64,000 bases of DNA from Hyphomicrobiales bacterium (GCA_900466605.1 UBMU01000036.1:62001-126000), one strand, 5' to 3'. Shown: positions 17,606-26,804, counted from the stretch's first letter. Notes: a model not told the origin generated them from the letters alone. Numbers and translations: made by a program.

Positions 17606-17815
17606 ATGAGCACAGGTACCGTAAAGTGGTTCAACGCAACCAAGGGCTTCGGATTTATCCAGCCGGATGACGGCGCAGCTGACGTTTTCGTCCACATCTC
17701 TGCCGTCGAGCGTGCTGGCATGCGCGATCTCAAGGATGGCCAGAAGATTTCCTACGAGCTCGTCGCCGACAAGCGTTCGGGTAAGATGTCTGCCGATCGT
17801 CTTCAGGCAATCTGA
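17606..17815 (+). CDS. cspA: cold shock protein, CspA family
   Basis: A 69-residue single cold-shock domain that binds single-stranded RNA/DNA. Both nucleic acid-binding motifs are intact: RNP1-like KGFGFIQ and RNP2-like VFVHIS, preceded by GTVKWFN. Length is normal. AAGGA stands 8 bases before the ATG. The 236 bases upstream contain several short inverted repeats (for example AAGGC..GCCTT near 17423-17439), consistent with a structured 5' leader as in other csp genes. A strong intrinsic terminator follows at 17889. Confidence 0.95.
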   Translation: MSTGTVKWFNATKGFGFIQPDDGAADVFVHISAVERAGMRDLKDGQKISYELVADKRSGKMSADRLQAI

Positions 17816-17888
17816 AGCGCAAGCGCTTAAAATGTCATCTCCGGGCCGTCATCTGGTGTACCGGGACGGTCTGTTGAGATGGAGAGAA

Positions 17889-17913
17889 GGTCGGGTTTGC
17901 CCGGCCTTTTTTG
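17889..17913 (+). terminator. intrinsic terminator downstream of cspA
   Basis: Stem GGTCGGG / CCCGGCC (one G-U pair) with loop TTTG, followed by six T residues. It ends the cspA transcript, 70 bases after its stop. The hybrid kinase on the other strand stops at 17917, so it may also help in that direction. Confidence 0.85.
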
Positions 17914-17916
17914 TTG

Positions 17917-20900
17917 TCACTCGGCCGCGGCCCGCTTCTGAGCGGAAATCTGCGTGATATAGGCTCTAAGGGCGGCCGGCCGCACCGGTTTGTGCTGAAT
18001 GCCGATGCCGTGGCGCTCGACTTCGGCGCGGACCTCCAATGTGCGGTCGGCAGTGACGATCAGCGCTGGAATGAAAGCGGCAAATCTCTCCCTCAGCGCC
18101 AGGATGGCGGAAACGCCGGTGCCGTCGCCAAGGTGATAGTCGGCGATGACGAGGTCGGGTGGTGCTTGGCGCGCATCGAGCGCACCGGCCTCTGCCAACG
18201 AGCTTAAACACCGAACGTCGCATCCCCAACCGCTGATCAGGAGTTGCATGCCCTCCAGAATATGCGGCTCGTTGTCGATGCATAGAATTCGCATTCCCTT
18301 GAGGCTCTGCGCCGAATTCTCTACCGGCTGGGCAGCGCCGATGCGCTCGGCAAGCCGCGAGGCATCACGTGGCATGGAGATGCGGAATTCCGTGCCTTTC
18401 CCATGTGTCGAGTGCAGTTCCACGGCATGGTTGAGGACGCGCGCGATACGGTCGACGATCGAAAGACCGAGCCCCAGTCCGGAGGCCGTTTTGGCGCCTT
18501 CGTCGAGGCGGGCAAATTCCTTGAAAACGGTGCGGAATTTCGACGGCGGAATGCCGATTCCCGAATCCATCACCTGGATGACGACCTGATGTCCGCGCCG
18601 GCGCGCTCCGACCAGCACCTTGCCGTCGATCGTGTATTTGATCGCGTTGGAGACGAGATTCTGCACGAGACGGCGAAGCAAGTTGGGGTCGGAACGGACC
18701 CGAAGCGAGGTCGGCATCACCACGAGCTTCAGATTCTTTGCGCGCGCGATTGGCTCGAAGTCCGTCTGGATCCGCTCCAGCAGATCGGAAAGCGGTACTG
18801 ACGCCAGCCGCGGCCGCATGGCGCCCGTATCAAGCCGCGAAATATCGAGCACCGCGCCAAGGATGCTCTCTACCGACTCCAGCGCCGAATCGATATTGCG
18901 AACGATCGCGCTGCTGTCGGATTGGCCCATGCGCTCGACGAGCGCCGATGAATAGAGCCGGGCAGCATTGAGCGGTTGCAGAATGTCGTGGCCGGCGGCG
19001 GCGAAGAAGCGCGTCTTGCCGAGATTGGCTTCATCCGCCGCGGCTCGCGCCTCACCGAGCTCGTGATTGACGCGCGTCAGTTCCGCTGTCCGTTCGGCAA
19101 CACGCTGTTCCAGCGTTTCGTTCGCCTGCTTCAAAGCCCGGTCGGCGGTCACGCGCTGGGTGATGTCGGTGAAGGTCGCGACGATACCCTTGTCGGGCAT
19201 GGCGTTGGAGCGTACTTCGATGATGCGCTCGCCGCCGCCAAGCACCAGCGCGAAGGGCTTGTCCAGTGTCAGGAAATGCCGGACCGTCTGAGGGACGTCG
19301 CCGGCCGGAATGTCGCCGCGCTGGCTGAGGATCGCCACGATGTCGGCCAGCGGGAAGCCCACTTGTCCGGTATTCTCCGGCAGGTCGAGCAATTGCCGGA
19401 AACGCCGGTTCCAGATCGTAAGATTGTTCGAGCTGTCGAAGACGGCGATGCCCTGGTCCATCTGCGAAAGGGCCGTCTGCAGCATGTCCTGATTGTATTG
19501 CAGCGCCTCGCTTGCCTGGTCGAGCAGCCAGGCAGTGTCGGCAGAAGCGTCTTCAACCTTCTGCAGGATCAGCGACAGCACGAGCCGGGCCGACGAGGAG
19601 CCGATGGCGCTGCCGAGCAGCTGTTCGGTAAAGTGGATGAGCGCCATGTCCGCCGGCTGGTCGTCCTCCAGCTTGCGGCCAGAATTCTGCTGGTAGGTCT
19701 GGAACGAGCGCTCCATGCGCTCTTCCCCGAGATAGCGTGAGATCGTCGCCTTCAGATCGCCGACGCTGATGCGGGTTTTCCAGCCACGCGTGGCAAATTG
19801 TGAGCGGGACTGCCGCTTGACGAAGATTCCCGCCTGGATGCGCTCGAGCGGCCGCGCATTCCGCGTCACCGATCCGATGACGAAGAAGGCGGTGTTGACG
19901 AGCAGGCTCATCACTGTGGCATTGACCAACGGATCGGCATCGGGGGCTGCGAAAACAGTCGTGCCAGGAAAGATGAAGCCGAGCACCGCGCTTGCAACGC
20001 CCGAATAGTCCGGTCCGCCAAGCGAAGGCAGGAACAGCAGATAGACCCAGATGACGAAGCCCGACGTCAGGCCGAGGATGGCGCCGCGCGCATTGGCCCG
20101 CCGCCATACAAGGCCGCCAAACAGGGCAGGGGCCATCTGCGCAATCGCGGCGAAGGAAAGCAGTCCGATCGAGGCGAGCCCGGTCGTGCTGTCGGTTGAC
20201 CGGTAATAGGCGTAGCCGAGCAGCAGCACGGCGAAAATTGCGCTGCGCCTTATGTTGAGCAGCGTCGTGGCGAAATCGCTGCGCTGTCCGGTGCGATCGG
20301 TCAACTTCCGGTGAAGGAAGATCGGCATGATGATGTCGTTCGAGACCATGATCGAGAGAGCGACCGACGCGACGATCACCATGGCGGTCGCGGCTGAAAA
20401 GCCGCCGATAAAGGTAATCAGCGATACGACTGGCATCTGTCCGGCGAGCGGCAGCGAAAGTACGTAGAGATCGGCATTCCCGTTGCCGCCGAACGTCAGC
20501 AGACCGCCGATCGCCACCGGGAGGACGAAGAGATTGATGACGATGAGATAGAGAGGGAAGAGGAAGCCGGCGAGCCGGAGCTCCCGGGCGGTTCTGTTCT
20601 CGACAACAGTGACGTGGAATTGCCGTGGCAGCATGATGATCGCGAATGCCGACAGCAGCGTCAGCGTGATCCAGCGGCTGATGGGAGTCTGGTAATTCAA
20701 TGCCGAGAGAACGAGTTGGTTCTCGCTGGCTCGCTGCCAGAGATCGGATGGACCGTCGAAGAGGAACCAGATCACGCAGACGCCGGCCGTCAGGAAGGCA
20801 AAGAGCTTGACCACGGACTCCATGGCAACGGCGAGGATCAACCCATCCTGATGCTCGGTCGCATCCGTGTGTCGCGTGCCGAACATGATCGCGAAGCAGG

Positions 20901-21420
20901 CAAGCACCAGCGTTACGAGCAGCGGCAGGTCGAGAAAATAGAGGTTGCCGCTGCCGATGCCGTAGTCCGACGGATTGAGCATCGCCGTCACCGTACTGGA
21001 CACCGATTTAAGCTGCAGCGCGATGTAGGGGATGGCGCCGACCAGCGAGATCAGTGCCACAATCGTCGCAACCGTCGGATTCTTGCCGTATCGCGCGGAA
21101 ATGAAGTCGGCGACCGACGTCAGCTTTTCGGCCTTGGCGAGTTCGATGATCCGTCGCAGCACTGGCATGCCCAGCGTGAAGACGAGGATGGGACCGATAT
21201 AGATGCCGAGGAATTCCAGCCCGCGCTGCGAGGCCAGTCCAACACCACCGAAGTAAGTCCAGGAGGTGCAGTAGATCGCGAGACTGAGCGCATAGACGGC
21301 GGGGCGGCCGCCGGCCGGTGTCCCAAAAATCCGACGCCTGCGGTCGCCATGGCTCGCCACGGCGAAAAGCAGCAGCAGATAGCCGAAAGCAGATGCAAGT
21401 ATGACCCAGCCTGGCAGCAT
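17917..21420 (-). CDS. hybrid sensor kinase with sodium/solute symporter-like membrane domain
   Basis: A 1167-residue protein. Residues 1 to ~500 form about 13 membrane helices of the SSS (SLC5) type, for example SLAIYCTSWTYFGGVGLAS and VADFISARYGKNPTVA. Then follow a linker, a PAS domain (MDQGIAVFDSSNNLTIWN), a coiled coil, HisKA with the unusual box AAAGHDILQPLNAARLY (His near 810), an ATPase domain (NLVSNAIKYT, DSGIGIP, GLGLGLSIV) and a C-terminal receiver (IDNEPH, phospho-acceptor in VIADYHLGD, HKPVRP). The layout is that of CbrA/CrbS-type kinases that couple nutrient uptake or sensing to gene control. Start at 21420 has GGAGG; nine codons upstream lack one. No cognate regulator is adjacent. 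Confidence 0.9.
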   Translation of the reverse strand: MLPGWVILASAFGYLLLLFAVASHGDRRRRIFGTPAGGRPAVYALSLAIYCTSWTYFGGVGLASQRGLEFLGIYIGPILVFTLGMPVLRRIIELAKAEKLTSVADFISARYGKNPTVATIVALISLVGAIPYIALQLKSVSSTVTAMLNPSDYGIGSGNLYFLDLPLLVTLVLACFAIMFGTRHTDATEHQDGLILAVAMESVVKLFAFLTAGVCVIWFLFDGPSDLWQRASENQLVLSALNYQTPISRWITLTLLSAFAIIMLPRQFHVTVVENRTARELRLAGFLFPLYLIVINLFVLPVAIGGLLTFGGNGNADLYVLSLPLAGQMPVVSLITFIGGFSAATAMVIVASVALSIMVSNDIIMPIFLHRKLTDRTGQRSDFATTLLNIRRSAIFAVLLLGYAYYRSTDSTTGLASIGLLSFAAIAQMAPALFGGLVWRRANARGAILGLTSGFVIWVYLLFLPSLGGPDYSGVASAVLGFIFPGTTVFAAPDADPLVNATVMSLLVNTAFFVIGSVTRNARPLERIQAGIFVKRQSRSQFATRGWKTRISVGDLKATISRYLGEERMERSFQTYQQNSGRKLEDDQPADMALIHFTEQLLGSAIGSSSARLVLSLILQKVEDASADTAWLLDQASEALQYNQDMLQTALSQMDQGIAVFDSSNNLTIWNRRFRQLLDLPENTGQVGFPLADIVAILSQRGDIPAGDVPQTVRHFLTLDKPFALVLGGGERIIEVRSNAMPDKGIVATFTDITQRVTADRALKQANETLEQRVAERTAELTRVNHELGEARAAADEANLGKTRFFAAAGHDILQPLNAARLYSSALVERMGQSDSSAIVRNIDSALESVESILGAVLDISRLDTGAMRPRLASVPLSDLLERIQTDFEPIARAKNLKLVVMPTSLRVRSDPNLLRRLVQNLVSNAIKYTIDGKVLVGARRRGHQVVIQVMDSGIGIPPSKFRTVFKEFARLDEGAKTASGLGLGLSIVDRIARVLNHAVELHSTHGKGTEFRISMPRDASRLAERIGAAQPVENSAQSLKGMRILCIDNEPHILEGMQLLISGWGCDVRCLSSLAEAGALDARQAPPDLVIADYHLGDGTGVSAILALRERFAAFIPALIVTADRTLEVRAEVERHGIGIQHKPVRPAALRAYITQISAQKRAAAE

Positions 21421-21638
21421 TGAACCTCCGCCGATGCAACCACGCATCGGTTCTCCCGGACAGTCCGAGACTACGGGAATTTAGGGCCCTTGAACATCAG
21501 GGGGCGTATAGGTCTTAAGTCAAAGACCACTGATCACAGCCAATAATTTGTAATTAGCAATTGAATAATTGTATCGAAGATGTAGCTAATGAAAACAATG
21601 ACCTGTCAGTGAAACTGCATCAGAGGGAGACGGATCGG

Positions 21639-22079
21639 ATGCTCAATGAGTTCAAAGCATTTATCGCCCGCGGCAATGTCATGGACCTTGCTGTCGGCGT
21701 GATCATCGGCGGTGCCTTCGGCGGTATTGTGAAGTCGTTGGTGGACGACGTCATCATGCCGATTGTCGGGGCCGTCTTCGGTGGCTTCGACTTTTCGAAC
21801 TACTTCGTCGGCCTGTCTTCCAATGTCAACGCGCAGACCCTGGGCGCCGCTCGCCAACAGGGGGCGGTTCTTGCCTATGGCAGCTTCATCACGGTTCTGA
21901 TCAACTTCCTCATTCTTGCCTGGATCATCTTCCTGATGGTCAAGGGCGTGAACTCCCTGCAGAAGCAGGTGGACAAGCAGCTGAAGCTCAAGCAGGCCAA
22001 GGAAGAAGCTGCTGCGCCGCCGGCCGATGTAGCCCTGCTGACGGAAATCCGCGACCTACTGGCCAAGCGCCCGGCGTGA
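21639..22079 (+). CDS. mscL: large-conductance mechanosensitive channel
   Basis: A 146-residue MscL. The N-terminal amphipathic segment MLNEFKAFIARGNVMDLAVGVIIGGAFGGIVKSLVDDVIMP is the diagnostic TM1 region. TM2 is FITVLINFLILAWIIFLMVKGVN, followed by a charged cytoplasmic helix (KQVDKQLKLKQAKEE...LLTEIRDLL). It forms a pentameric membrane tension-gated pore that releases solutes during osmotic downshock. Start is set by AGGGAGA upstream; the frame is open 26 codons further back, but those lack similarity to the family. It diverges from the hybrid kinase gene. Confidence 0.96.
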   Translation: MLNEFKAFIARGNVMDLAVGVIIGGAFGGIVKSLVDDVIMPIVGAVFGGFDFSNYFVGLSSNVNAQTLGAARQQGAVLAYGSFITVLINFLILAWIIFLMVKGVNSLQKQVDKQLKLKQAKEEAAAPPADVALLTEIRDLLAKRPA

Positions 22080-22085
22080 GTTCAG

Positions 22086-22116
22086 GATTGGTCCTGCCGT
22101 TGCGGCGGGACCAATC
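22086..22116 (+). terminator. hairpin downstream of mscL
   Basis: Perfect 9-base arms GATTGGTCC and GGACCAATC enclose a further small stem (TGCCG/CGGCG), starting 7 bases after the mscL stop. There is no T-run after it, so it is a possible terminator or RNA-stabilising structure. Confidence 0.55.
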
Positions 22117-22200
22117 ATCACGAAAATCGATATCGCTTCACCGATTGTCATGAGATTTCCGGCCGCCTTTGCTTTATGTAGGCGCAAACCGGAGTGATGC

Positions 22201-23367
22201 ATGTCGATTGTCAGCAGCCTTAGCCCGCGTGCCGTCCTGGCGCCTGAAAGCGGGATCGTCGAAGTCGTGAACTATGCCCGTGGCCGTGACGGCCTTCTGC
22301 CGCTTTGGGTCGGCGAGGGGGATCTGCCGACGCCCGATTTCATCAACAAGGCTGCGATGGAGGCGCTTGCGGGCGGCGAGACCTTCTATACCTATCAGCG
22401 CGGTATACCGGAGCTGCGTCAGGCGCTCTCGGACTATTACGCTAGGCACTTTGGCATAGCGCTCCCCGTCGAGCATTTCTATGTCACCGGTTCCGGCATG
22501 CAGGCGATCCAGATTGCCGTGCAGGCATTGACCTCGCCGGGCGACGAACTCGTTTACCTGACACCCGCCTGGCCGAACATCGCCGCGGCGCTGGAGATCG
22601 CCGGTGCCCGGTCGGTCGGCGTGCAGCTGACGTTCGAAGGTGGCAGATGGGCGGTCGATCTCGACAGTATCGCGGCTGCCATCACACCGAAGACGAAGGG
22701 GTTGTTCATCAACACGCCGTCCAACCCGACAGGCTGGACCACAAGCAAGGAAGATCTTGCAGCCATTCTAGCGCTGGCGCGCAAGCATGGTCTCTGGATC
22801 ATGGCTGACGAGATCTACGCGCGCTACTACTTTGCCGGTGGCCGCGCGCCGTCCTTCCTTGATGTGATGGAACCTGATGACAAGGTGATGTTCGTCAACT
22901 CTTTCTCGAAGAACTGGTCGATGACTGGCTGGCGTGTCGGCTGGATCGTTGCCCCGCCGCAAACCGGCCAGGTACTAGAGAACCTCATCCAGTATTCGAC
23001 CTCGGGCGTTGCACAGTTCATGCAGCGCGGCGCAGTCGCTGCCCTGAACGACGGCGACAGCTTCGTGCAGTCCAACATCGACAAGGCGAAGCGCTCCCGT
23101 GACATCCTTTGTGACGCGCTGATCGCGACGAACCGCGTCGAAACGCTGAAGCCGGATGGCGCGCTGTACGCATTCCTGAAGATCGATGGCGTGACCGACA
23201 GCCGCAAGGCGGCCATCGACATCGTCGACAAGACAGGTGTAGGGCTCGCACCCGGAACGGCTTTCGGCCCGGGCGGCGAATTCTTCTTGCGCGCCTGCTT
23301 CCTGCGCGACCCGTCACAGATCCAGATGGCCGCCGATCGGCTCTGTGATTACATTCTGAAGCTCTAG
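22201..23367 (+). CDS. class I/II PLP-dependent aminotransferase
   Basis: A 388-residue fold-type I aminotransferase. Landmarks are YTYQRGIPELRQAL, the phosphate-binding region TGSGMQAIQIAVQAL, NTPSNPTGW, ADEIYARYYF, the Schiff-base Lys near 237 in NSFSKNWSMTGWRVGW and the carboxylate-binding Arg in FLRACF. It belongs to the aspartate/aromatic aminotransferase-like group; amino acid specificity cannot be read from the sequence. The gene appears monocistronic, between the mscL hairpin and a 200-base gap. The ATG has only a weak purine-rich site upstream (GGAGTG). Confidence 0.9.
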   Translation: MSIVSSLSPRAVLAPESGIVEVVNYARGRDGLLPLWVGEGDLPTPDFINKAAMEALAGGETFYTYQRGIPELRQALSDYYARHFGIALPVEHFYVTGSGMQAIQIAVQALTSPGDELVYLTPAWPNIAAALEIAGARSVGVQLTFEGGRWAVDLDSIAAAITPKTKGLFINTPSNPTGWTTSKEDLAAILALARKHGLWIMADEIYARYYFAGGRAPSFLDVMEPDDKVMFVNSFSKNWSMTGWRVGWIVAPPQTGQVLENLIQYSTSGVAQFMQRGAVAALNDGDSFVQSNIDKAKRSRDILCDALIATNRVETLKPDGALYAFLKIDGVTDSRKAAIDIVDKTGVGLAPGTAFGPGGEFFLRACFLRDPSQIQMAADRLCDYILKL

Positions 23368-23567
23368 TGGAATGGACGCCTGTCTGAACGGGCTCTTTGC
23401 TTAGCGTGGCCCAAACCACCACGAGAACGCTGACGAAGCGAAAGCGGCAGGTCGCGCCAAGAGTGGAAGCAAGGGACACCCGGAGCGTCAATAGCGAGCG
23501 TGCCTCACCAAGTACACAACGAGGTTGGCGCAAAAGAGACGATTGGGCCGGCTTTCGTTGAACCGAA

Positions 23568-24503
23568 CTATTGGGATCCGGCCACCTGTTCCGTAGTGGG
23601 AACTGGCTCGGTCAACTCGGTTGCGTTGCCTGTTTCCTGACCTGTTACAGGATCGGTTTCGGCTGTCTCGTCAGCCGGCTGTTCAGCCGCCATGGCATCC
23701 CGCACCTGGTCGATCTTGCCAACGCTAGGACCAACGCCGAGAACGTCTTTCGCCCATGCCATCACTTCAGGATCTGCCACCACGACATCGCCTGGCTGCT
23801 GCACCGTACCGATATCTTTGTTCGCCGCAGCCAGTAGCGCCGCGCTCAAGGCCTCGTCGCTAAGGGCGGGATCTGTCGGGACGGCATCGACGCCGTTGTC
23901 CAGCTCGAACTGAGCATAGGCAACAACATAGTCGCGGATGGCAGCCATGCGCGGATCGTTGGAGTTGAGATACGCATGATAGTTGCGTTTCAGCGAGTTC
24001 AAGCCGCCAAGCTTTGCCGCCAGATTGGGCTTCTCAGCCAGGGTTGGTTCTTCCACTTCCACGGTGGTGACCTCTGTCACCAAAGTCTGCTTCTCAGGCT
24101 TGGGCATGGGCTTGGCCACCTTCAGATGCGCTTTCTCGGTCTTCGGCGACACCTTTGCGGTTTCCGTCGAAAGCTTCCTGGGTGCAACCCGCTTTTCTTT
24201 GTTCTTGTCAGTGCCAAAAAGCCTCCCGAACGCGGTTGCTATCGGATCGCTTGAGCCCTTGTCGCGAGACGATAGCCCGGATTTTCCGTGACCAGTCGAG
24301 GCGTGGCCCTCACTCTTGCCACCGCCATTCCCGCCACCATTCCCGCCGGCGTTTCCGCCACCATTGCCACCACCGTTTCCATTGCCGGCGAGGGCGGTCA
24401 ACGTCGTGAGCTTCAGGGGGGTTCTCAGGTCCAAGGCAACCGGCGTGGCTGCGAGTGCCGTCGACACGCAGGCCACAAAGGTCAGACAGCCGATTTTTCG
24501 CAT
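23568..24503 (-). CDS. secreted or periplasmic protein with Gly/Asn repeats
   Basis: A 311-residue unrecognised protein. It begins with a signal peptide-like stretch (MRKIGCLTFVACVSTALAATP). Residues ~40-62 are a low-complexity NGGG repeat. A basic, proline/lysine-rich linker (KVSPKTEKAHLKVAKPMPKPEKQ) follows, then a more ordered part (~160-260: LGGLNSLKRNYHAYLNSNDPRMAAIRDYVVAYAQFE) and an acidic Thr/Glu tail. The NSLKRNYHAYLNSNDPRM segment looks like the conserved core. The ATG is preceded by GGAGGAAT. Possible role in the envelope or surface; function unknown. Confidence 0.75.
   Translation of the reverse strand: MRKIGCLTFVACVSTALAATPVALDLRTPLKLTTLTALAGNGNGGGNGGGNAGGNGGGNGGGKSEGHASTGHGKSGLSSRDKGSSDPIATAFGRLFGTDKNKEKRVAPRKLSTETAKVSPKTEKAHLKVAKPMPKPEKQTLVTEVTTVEVEEPTLAEKPNLAAKLGGLNSLKRNYHAYLNSNDPRMAAIRDYVVAYAQFELDNGVDAVPTDPALSDEALSAALLAAANKDIGTVQQPGDVVVADPEVMAWAKDVLGVGPSVGKIDQVRDAMAAEQPADETAETDPVTGQETGNATELTEPVPTTEQVAGSQ
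24318..24386 (-). repeat. tandem NGGG-coding repeat
   Basis: About six near-exact 12-base units encoding Asn-Gly-Gly-Gly, within the secreted protein at 23568-24503. One unit reads NAGG, and the first is shortened to NGNG. Such tracts change length by slippage and give a flexible linker. Confidence 0.8.
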
Positions 24504-25063
24504 ACGCTATTCCTCCGAATCATAACGCTTGATGAAGCCCGCCATAACGCTTGTAGACATGCTGGCGTGGAACTATGGCAACAACCCGCTAGTTGAGTCA
24601 CGTCTAAAATTAGGCTCGGTTCGTGCACTCTGGTGTTTTAAAGACCAGGTCGCGGAGTAGAGACGGTTGAAGAGATCCTTTGCCGTCGCGTTGCGAACGA
24701 CTTTGAGAACGTCTACACCTTCTGTCTTGCACGTCCGACTGAAGCCAATCGCCGGCAATGCCTGACGAAAAGCTCATCATCACGATCGAAGTCATGCAGG
24801 TCCTTCCGGTCGATGAACTTGAGGCGATAATGGGTTGGATCCGCGCCTTGCCGTATCCTGGTGTACCACGGAGGATGCGATCGGCGCGATGCCGAGGTTC
24901 GAATGGCGCATCCCCATCGAGCGCTACCTGAAGAGTGTTGGACCGATCTCACCCGAGTATTGAGGCGAGCGGCATACAGCGGCCGAGTTTACGTCGTGCA
25001 ACTATACAGCCTGGGCATGTTTGGTGTAGCAATTCCCTAGAGGTTTAGCGCCGGGGGTGCGTC
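24504..25063. other. long non-coding stretch with possible gene remnant
   Basis: No confident gene in 560 bases. Two overlapping frames on the plus strand look partly protein-like. One is 24758-24931 (57 codons, MPDEKLIITIEVMQVLPVDE...). The other ends at 24963 and reads EDAIGAMPRFEWRIPIERYLK before its stop. They overlap in different frames, so this may be a small gene broken by a frameshift or chance. The motif CATAACGCTTG occurs twice near 24518-24554. Confidence 0.35.
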
Positions 25064-25255
25064 TTGGTCAGGAAGATAATTTCCCTCGTTTTGGGTTCGG
25101 TGCTCGTGGTCGCCGGAATCTACGGCTTCCTGTACCTGCAGTTCTTCACCATCAATCCCGTCAGAATCCTGTATTTTCTGGTTCCCGGTGGGCTGCTCGT
25201 CATTGGGATCGTCATCCTTTGGGAAGACCTTACGGAATTGCTTCGGCGGCGGTGA
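25064..25255 (+). CDS. small two-helix membrane protein
   Basis: A 63-residue protein made of two hydrophobic segments (about 5-25 IISLVLGSVLVVAGIYGFLYL and 33-53 ILYFLVPGGLLVIGIVILW) separated by a short polar turn, ending EDLTELLRRR. The positive C terminus suggests both ends are cytoplasmic. It starts at TTG with a GGGGGTG purine stretch upstream. No family recognised; the hydrophobic pattern and clean stop support a real gene. Confidence 0.65.
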   Translation: MVRKIISLVLGSVLVVAGIYGFLYLQFFTINPVRILYFLVPGGLLVIGIVILWEDLTELLRRR

Positions 25256-25325
25256 AGGCATCGGGGACCCACCATCCCACACCCAGCACGGCCAAAAAGC
25301 CCTTTGCGTGCATGATCGTCTGATG

Positions 25326-25571
25326 CTATTTCCAAGCATCGCGCAAAGCGGCCGCTTCCCTTGATCCGTCAACGGCGGAGTAAACAGGTGGACGAATAGT
25401 CGTCCAGGTGGCCGAGTACACGCCAGCCATGTGCTTTTGAAGCATGGTTCGGCCAGCGTTTTCCAGAAAGCAATGCCTGACGCCGTCAGGCCCAACCACC
25501 GCAAGATCAGGCGCGCCTTCCGGCGACGCTGCACGCTTGCGTCGATCGGAACGCGCCCATGAACAGACCAC
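25326..25571 (-). CDS. possible small hypothetical protein antisense to the MFS upstream region
   Basis: An 81-codon frame fills most of the otherwise empty interval before the MFS gene. The middle part, DLAVVGPDGVRHCFLENAGR, then GVYSATWTTIRPPVYSAVDGS, has ordinary protein composition. It overlaps the first bases of the MFS gene on the opposite strand and has no clear ribosome binding site. It could be a real short gene or a chance frame. Confidence 0.28.
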   Translation of the reverse strand: MVCSWARSDRRKRAASPEGAPDLAVVGPDGVRHCFLENAGRTMLQKHMAGVYSATWTTIRPPVYSAVDGSREAAALRDAWK

Positions 25572-26748
25572 TCATTGTCATCTTCACTGCCATTGTCCTC
25601 GATGCCGTCGGCATTGGCCTCATCTTTCCAATTCTGCCTTCGCTGCTGCAGGAGGTCACCCATTCCAGGGACGTGGCGCCCTACATCGGCACAATGACCG
25701 CTCTCTACGCGGTTATGCAGTTCATTTTTGCGCCGGTGCTTGGCGCGCTCAGCGATCGGCTCGGCCGTCGGCCGGTGCTGCTGATCTCCCTTGCCGGCGC
25801 GGCCGTCAACTACTTGTTCCTGGCTTTTGCATCCAACCTCTGGATGCTGCTGCTCGGTCGTGCGATCGCTGGCCTGACAAGCGCTAACATGTCGGTGGCG
25901 ACTGCCTATATCACCGACATTTCCCCCGAAGGTAAGCGTGCCCGCCGCTTCGGCCTGTTCAATGCCATGTTCGGCATTGGCTTCATCATCGGTCCCATCC
26001 TCGGCGGTGCCCTTGGCGACCACTGGCTGCGGCTGCCGTTCATTGCTGCGGCGGTGCTGAATGCCTGCATCTGCTGCTGGCCTATCTGATATTGCCGGAG
26101 TCGCGCACACCCACCCGGGAGAAAATCGAGCTCAGCACACTCAATCCCCTTCGGCCGCTGCGGTGGGTGCTTTCGGTGAAGAGCCTGCTGCCCATCTTTT
26201 TCATCTTCAGCGCCACCGGGGAGGCGTACGGTACATGCTGGGCACTCTGGGGCAGTGACACGTTCCAGTGGAACGGGCTTTGGATCGGCCTCTCGCTCGG
26301 CACCTTCGGCGTCTGCCAGACGCTCGCTCAGGCATTCCTTCCCGGACCCGCGGTTAAGCTGCTCGGCGAGCGTGCAGCCGTGCTGACCGGCGTCGCCGGC
26401 GTATCCGTTGCGCTTGTAGTCATGGCCTTCGCGACCCAAAGCTGGATGATCTTTGCGATCATGCCGGTGTTTGCTCTTGGCGGCATCGGCGTGCCGGCCT
26501 TGCAGTCCCTGGCGACGCGTCAGGTCGATGAGAGCCAGCAAGGCCAATTCCAGGGGGTGCTAGCATCGGCCGTGAGCCTGGCGTCGATCGTCGGGCCGCT
26601 TGCCTTCTCGAGCTTCTATTTCGCCGTCAGGGAAGAATGGCCAGGTGCCATCTGGCTCTCGGTCGTCGTCGTTTACGCGTTGAGCGTACCGCTGGTTCTC
26701 GGTTTGCGCCGCAGGACTGCCCCGGCAGTCGAGAGCGTCGGCGCCTGA
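25559..26748 (+). pseudogene. MFS drug exporter of the TetA class, frameshifted
   Basis: The first frame (25559-26089) encodes N-terminal helices of a major facilitator transporter with motif A GALSDRLGRRPVLL and AYITDISPEGKRARRFGLFNAMFGIGFIIGPILGG, both typical of tetracycline-type 12-helix antiporters. It ends early in NACICCWPI. The sequence continues in another frame as LLLAYLILPESRTPTREKIE and runs through the C-terminal half to 26748. A single base lost near 26069 (probably one A in the Asn codon after NAC) restores one frame of about 397 codons. The gene is either inactive or carries a sequencing/assembly error. Confidence 0.85.
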
Positions 26749-26786
26749 AAAGGCCCTTGTAATGGCACATCGATAAAATTGTAGCA

Positions 26787-26804
26787 GGGCTCGAAATCGA
26801 GCCC
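26787..26804. terminator. perfect hairpin after the MFS gene
   Basis: Arms GGGCTCGA and TCGAGCCC with a two-base AA centre, 39 bases after the MFS stop. No T-run follows in either direction, so it may act as a weak terminator, an RNA-stabilising fold or a protein site. Confidence 0.4.

Noticed and set aside
24501..24560. Direct repeat CATAACGCTTG as an attachment site or repeat element
   Set aside because: Only two copies 27 bases apart, with no integrase or tRNA nearby.
26092..26748. Second half of the MFS gene as a separate transporter gene
   Set aside because: It lacks a start signal, and its N terminus continues the first half after one base, so it is the remainder of the same gene.
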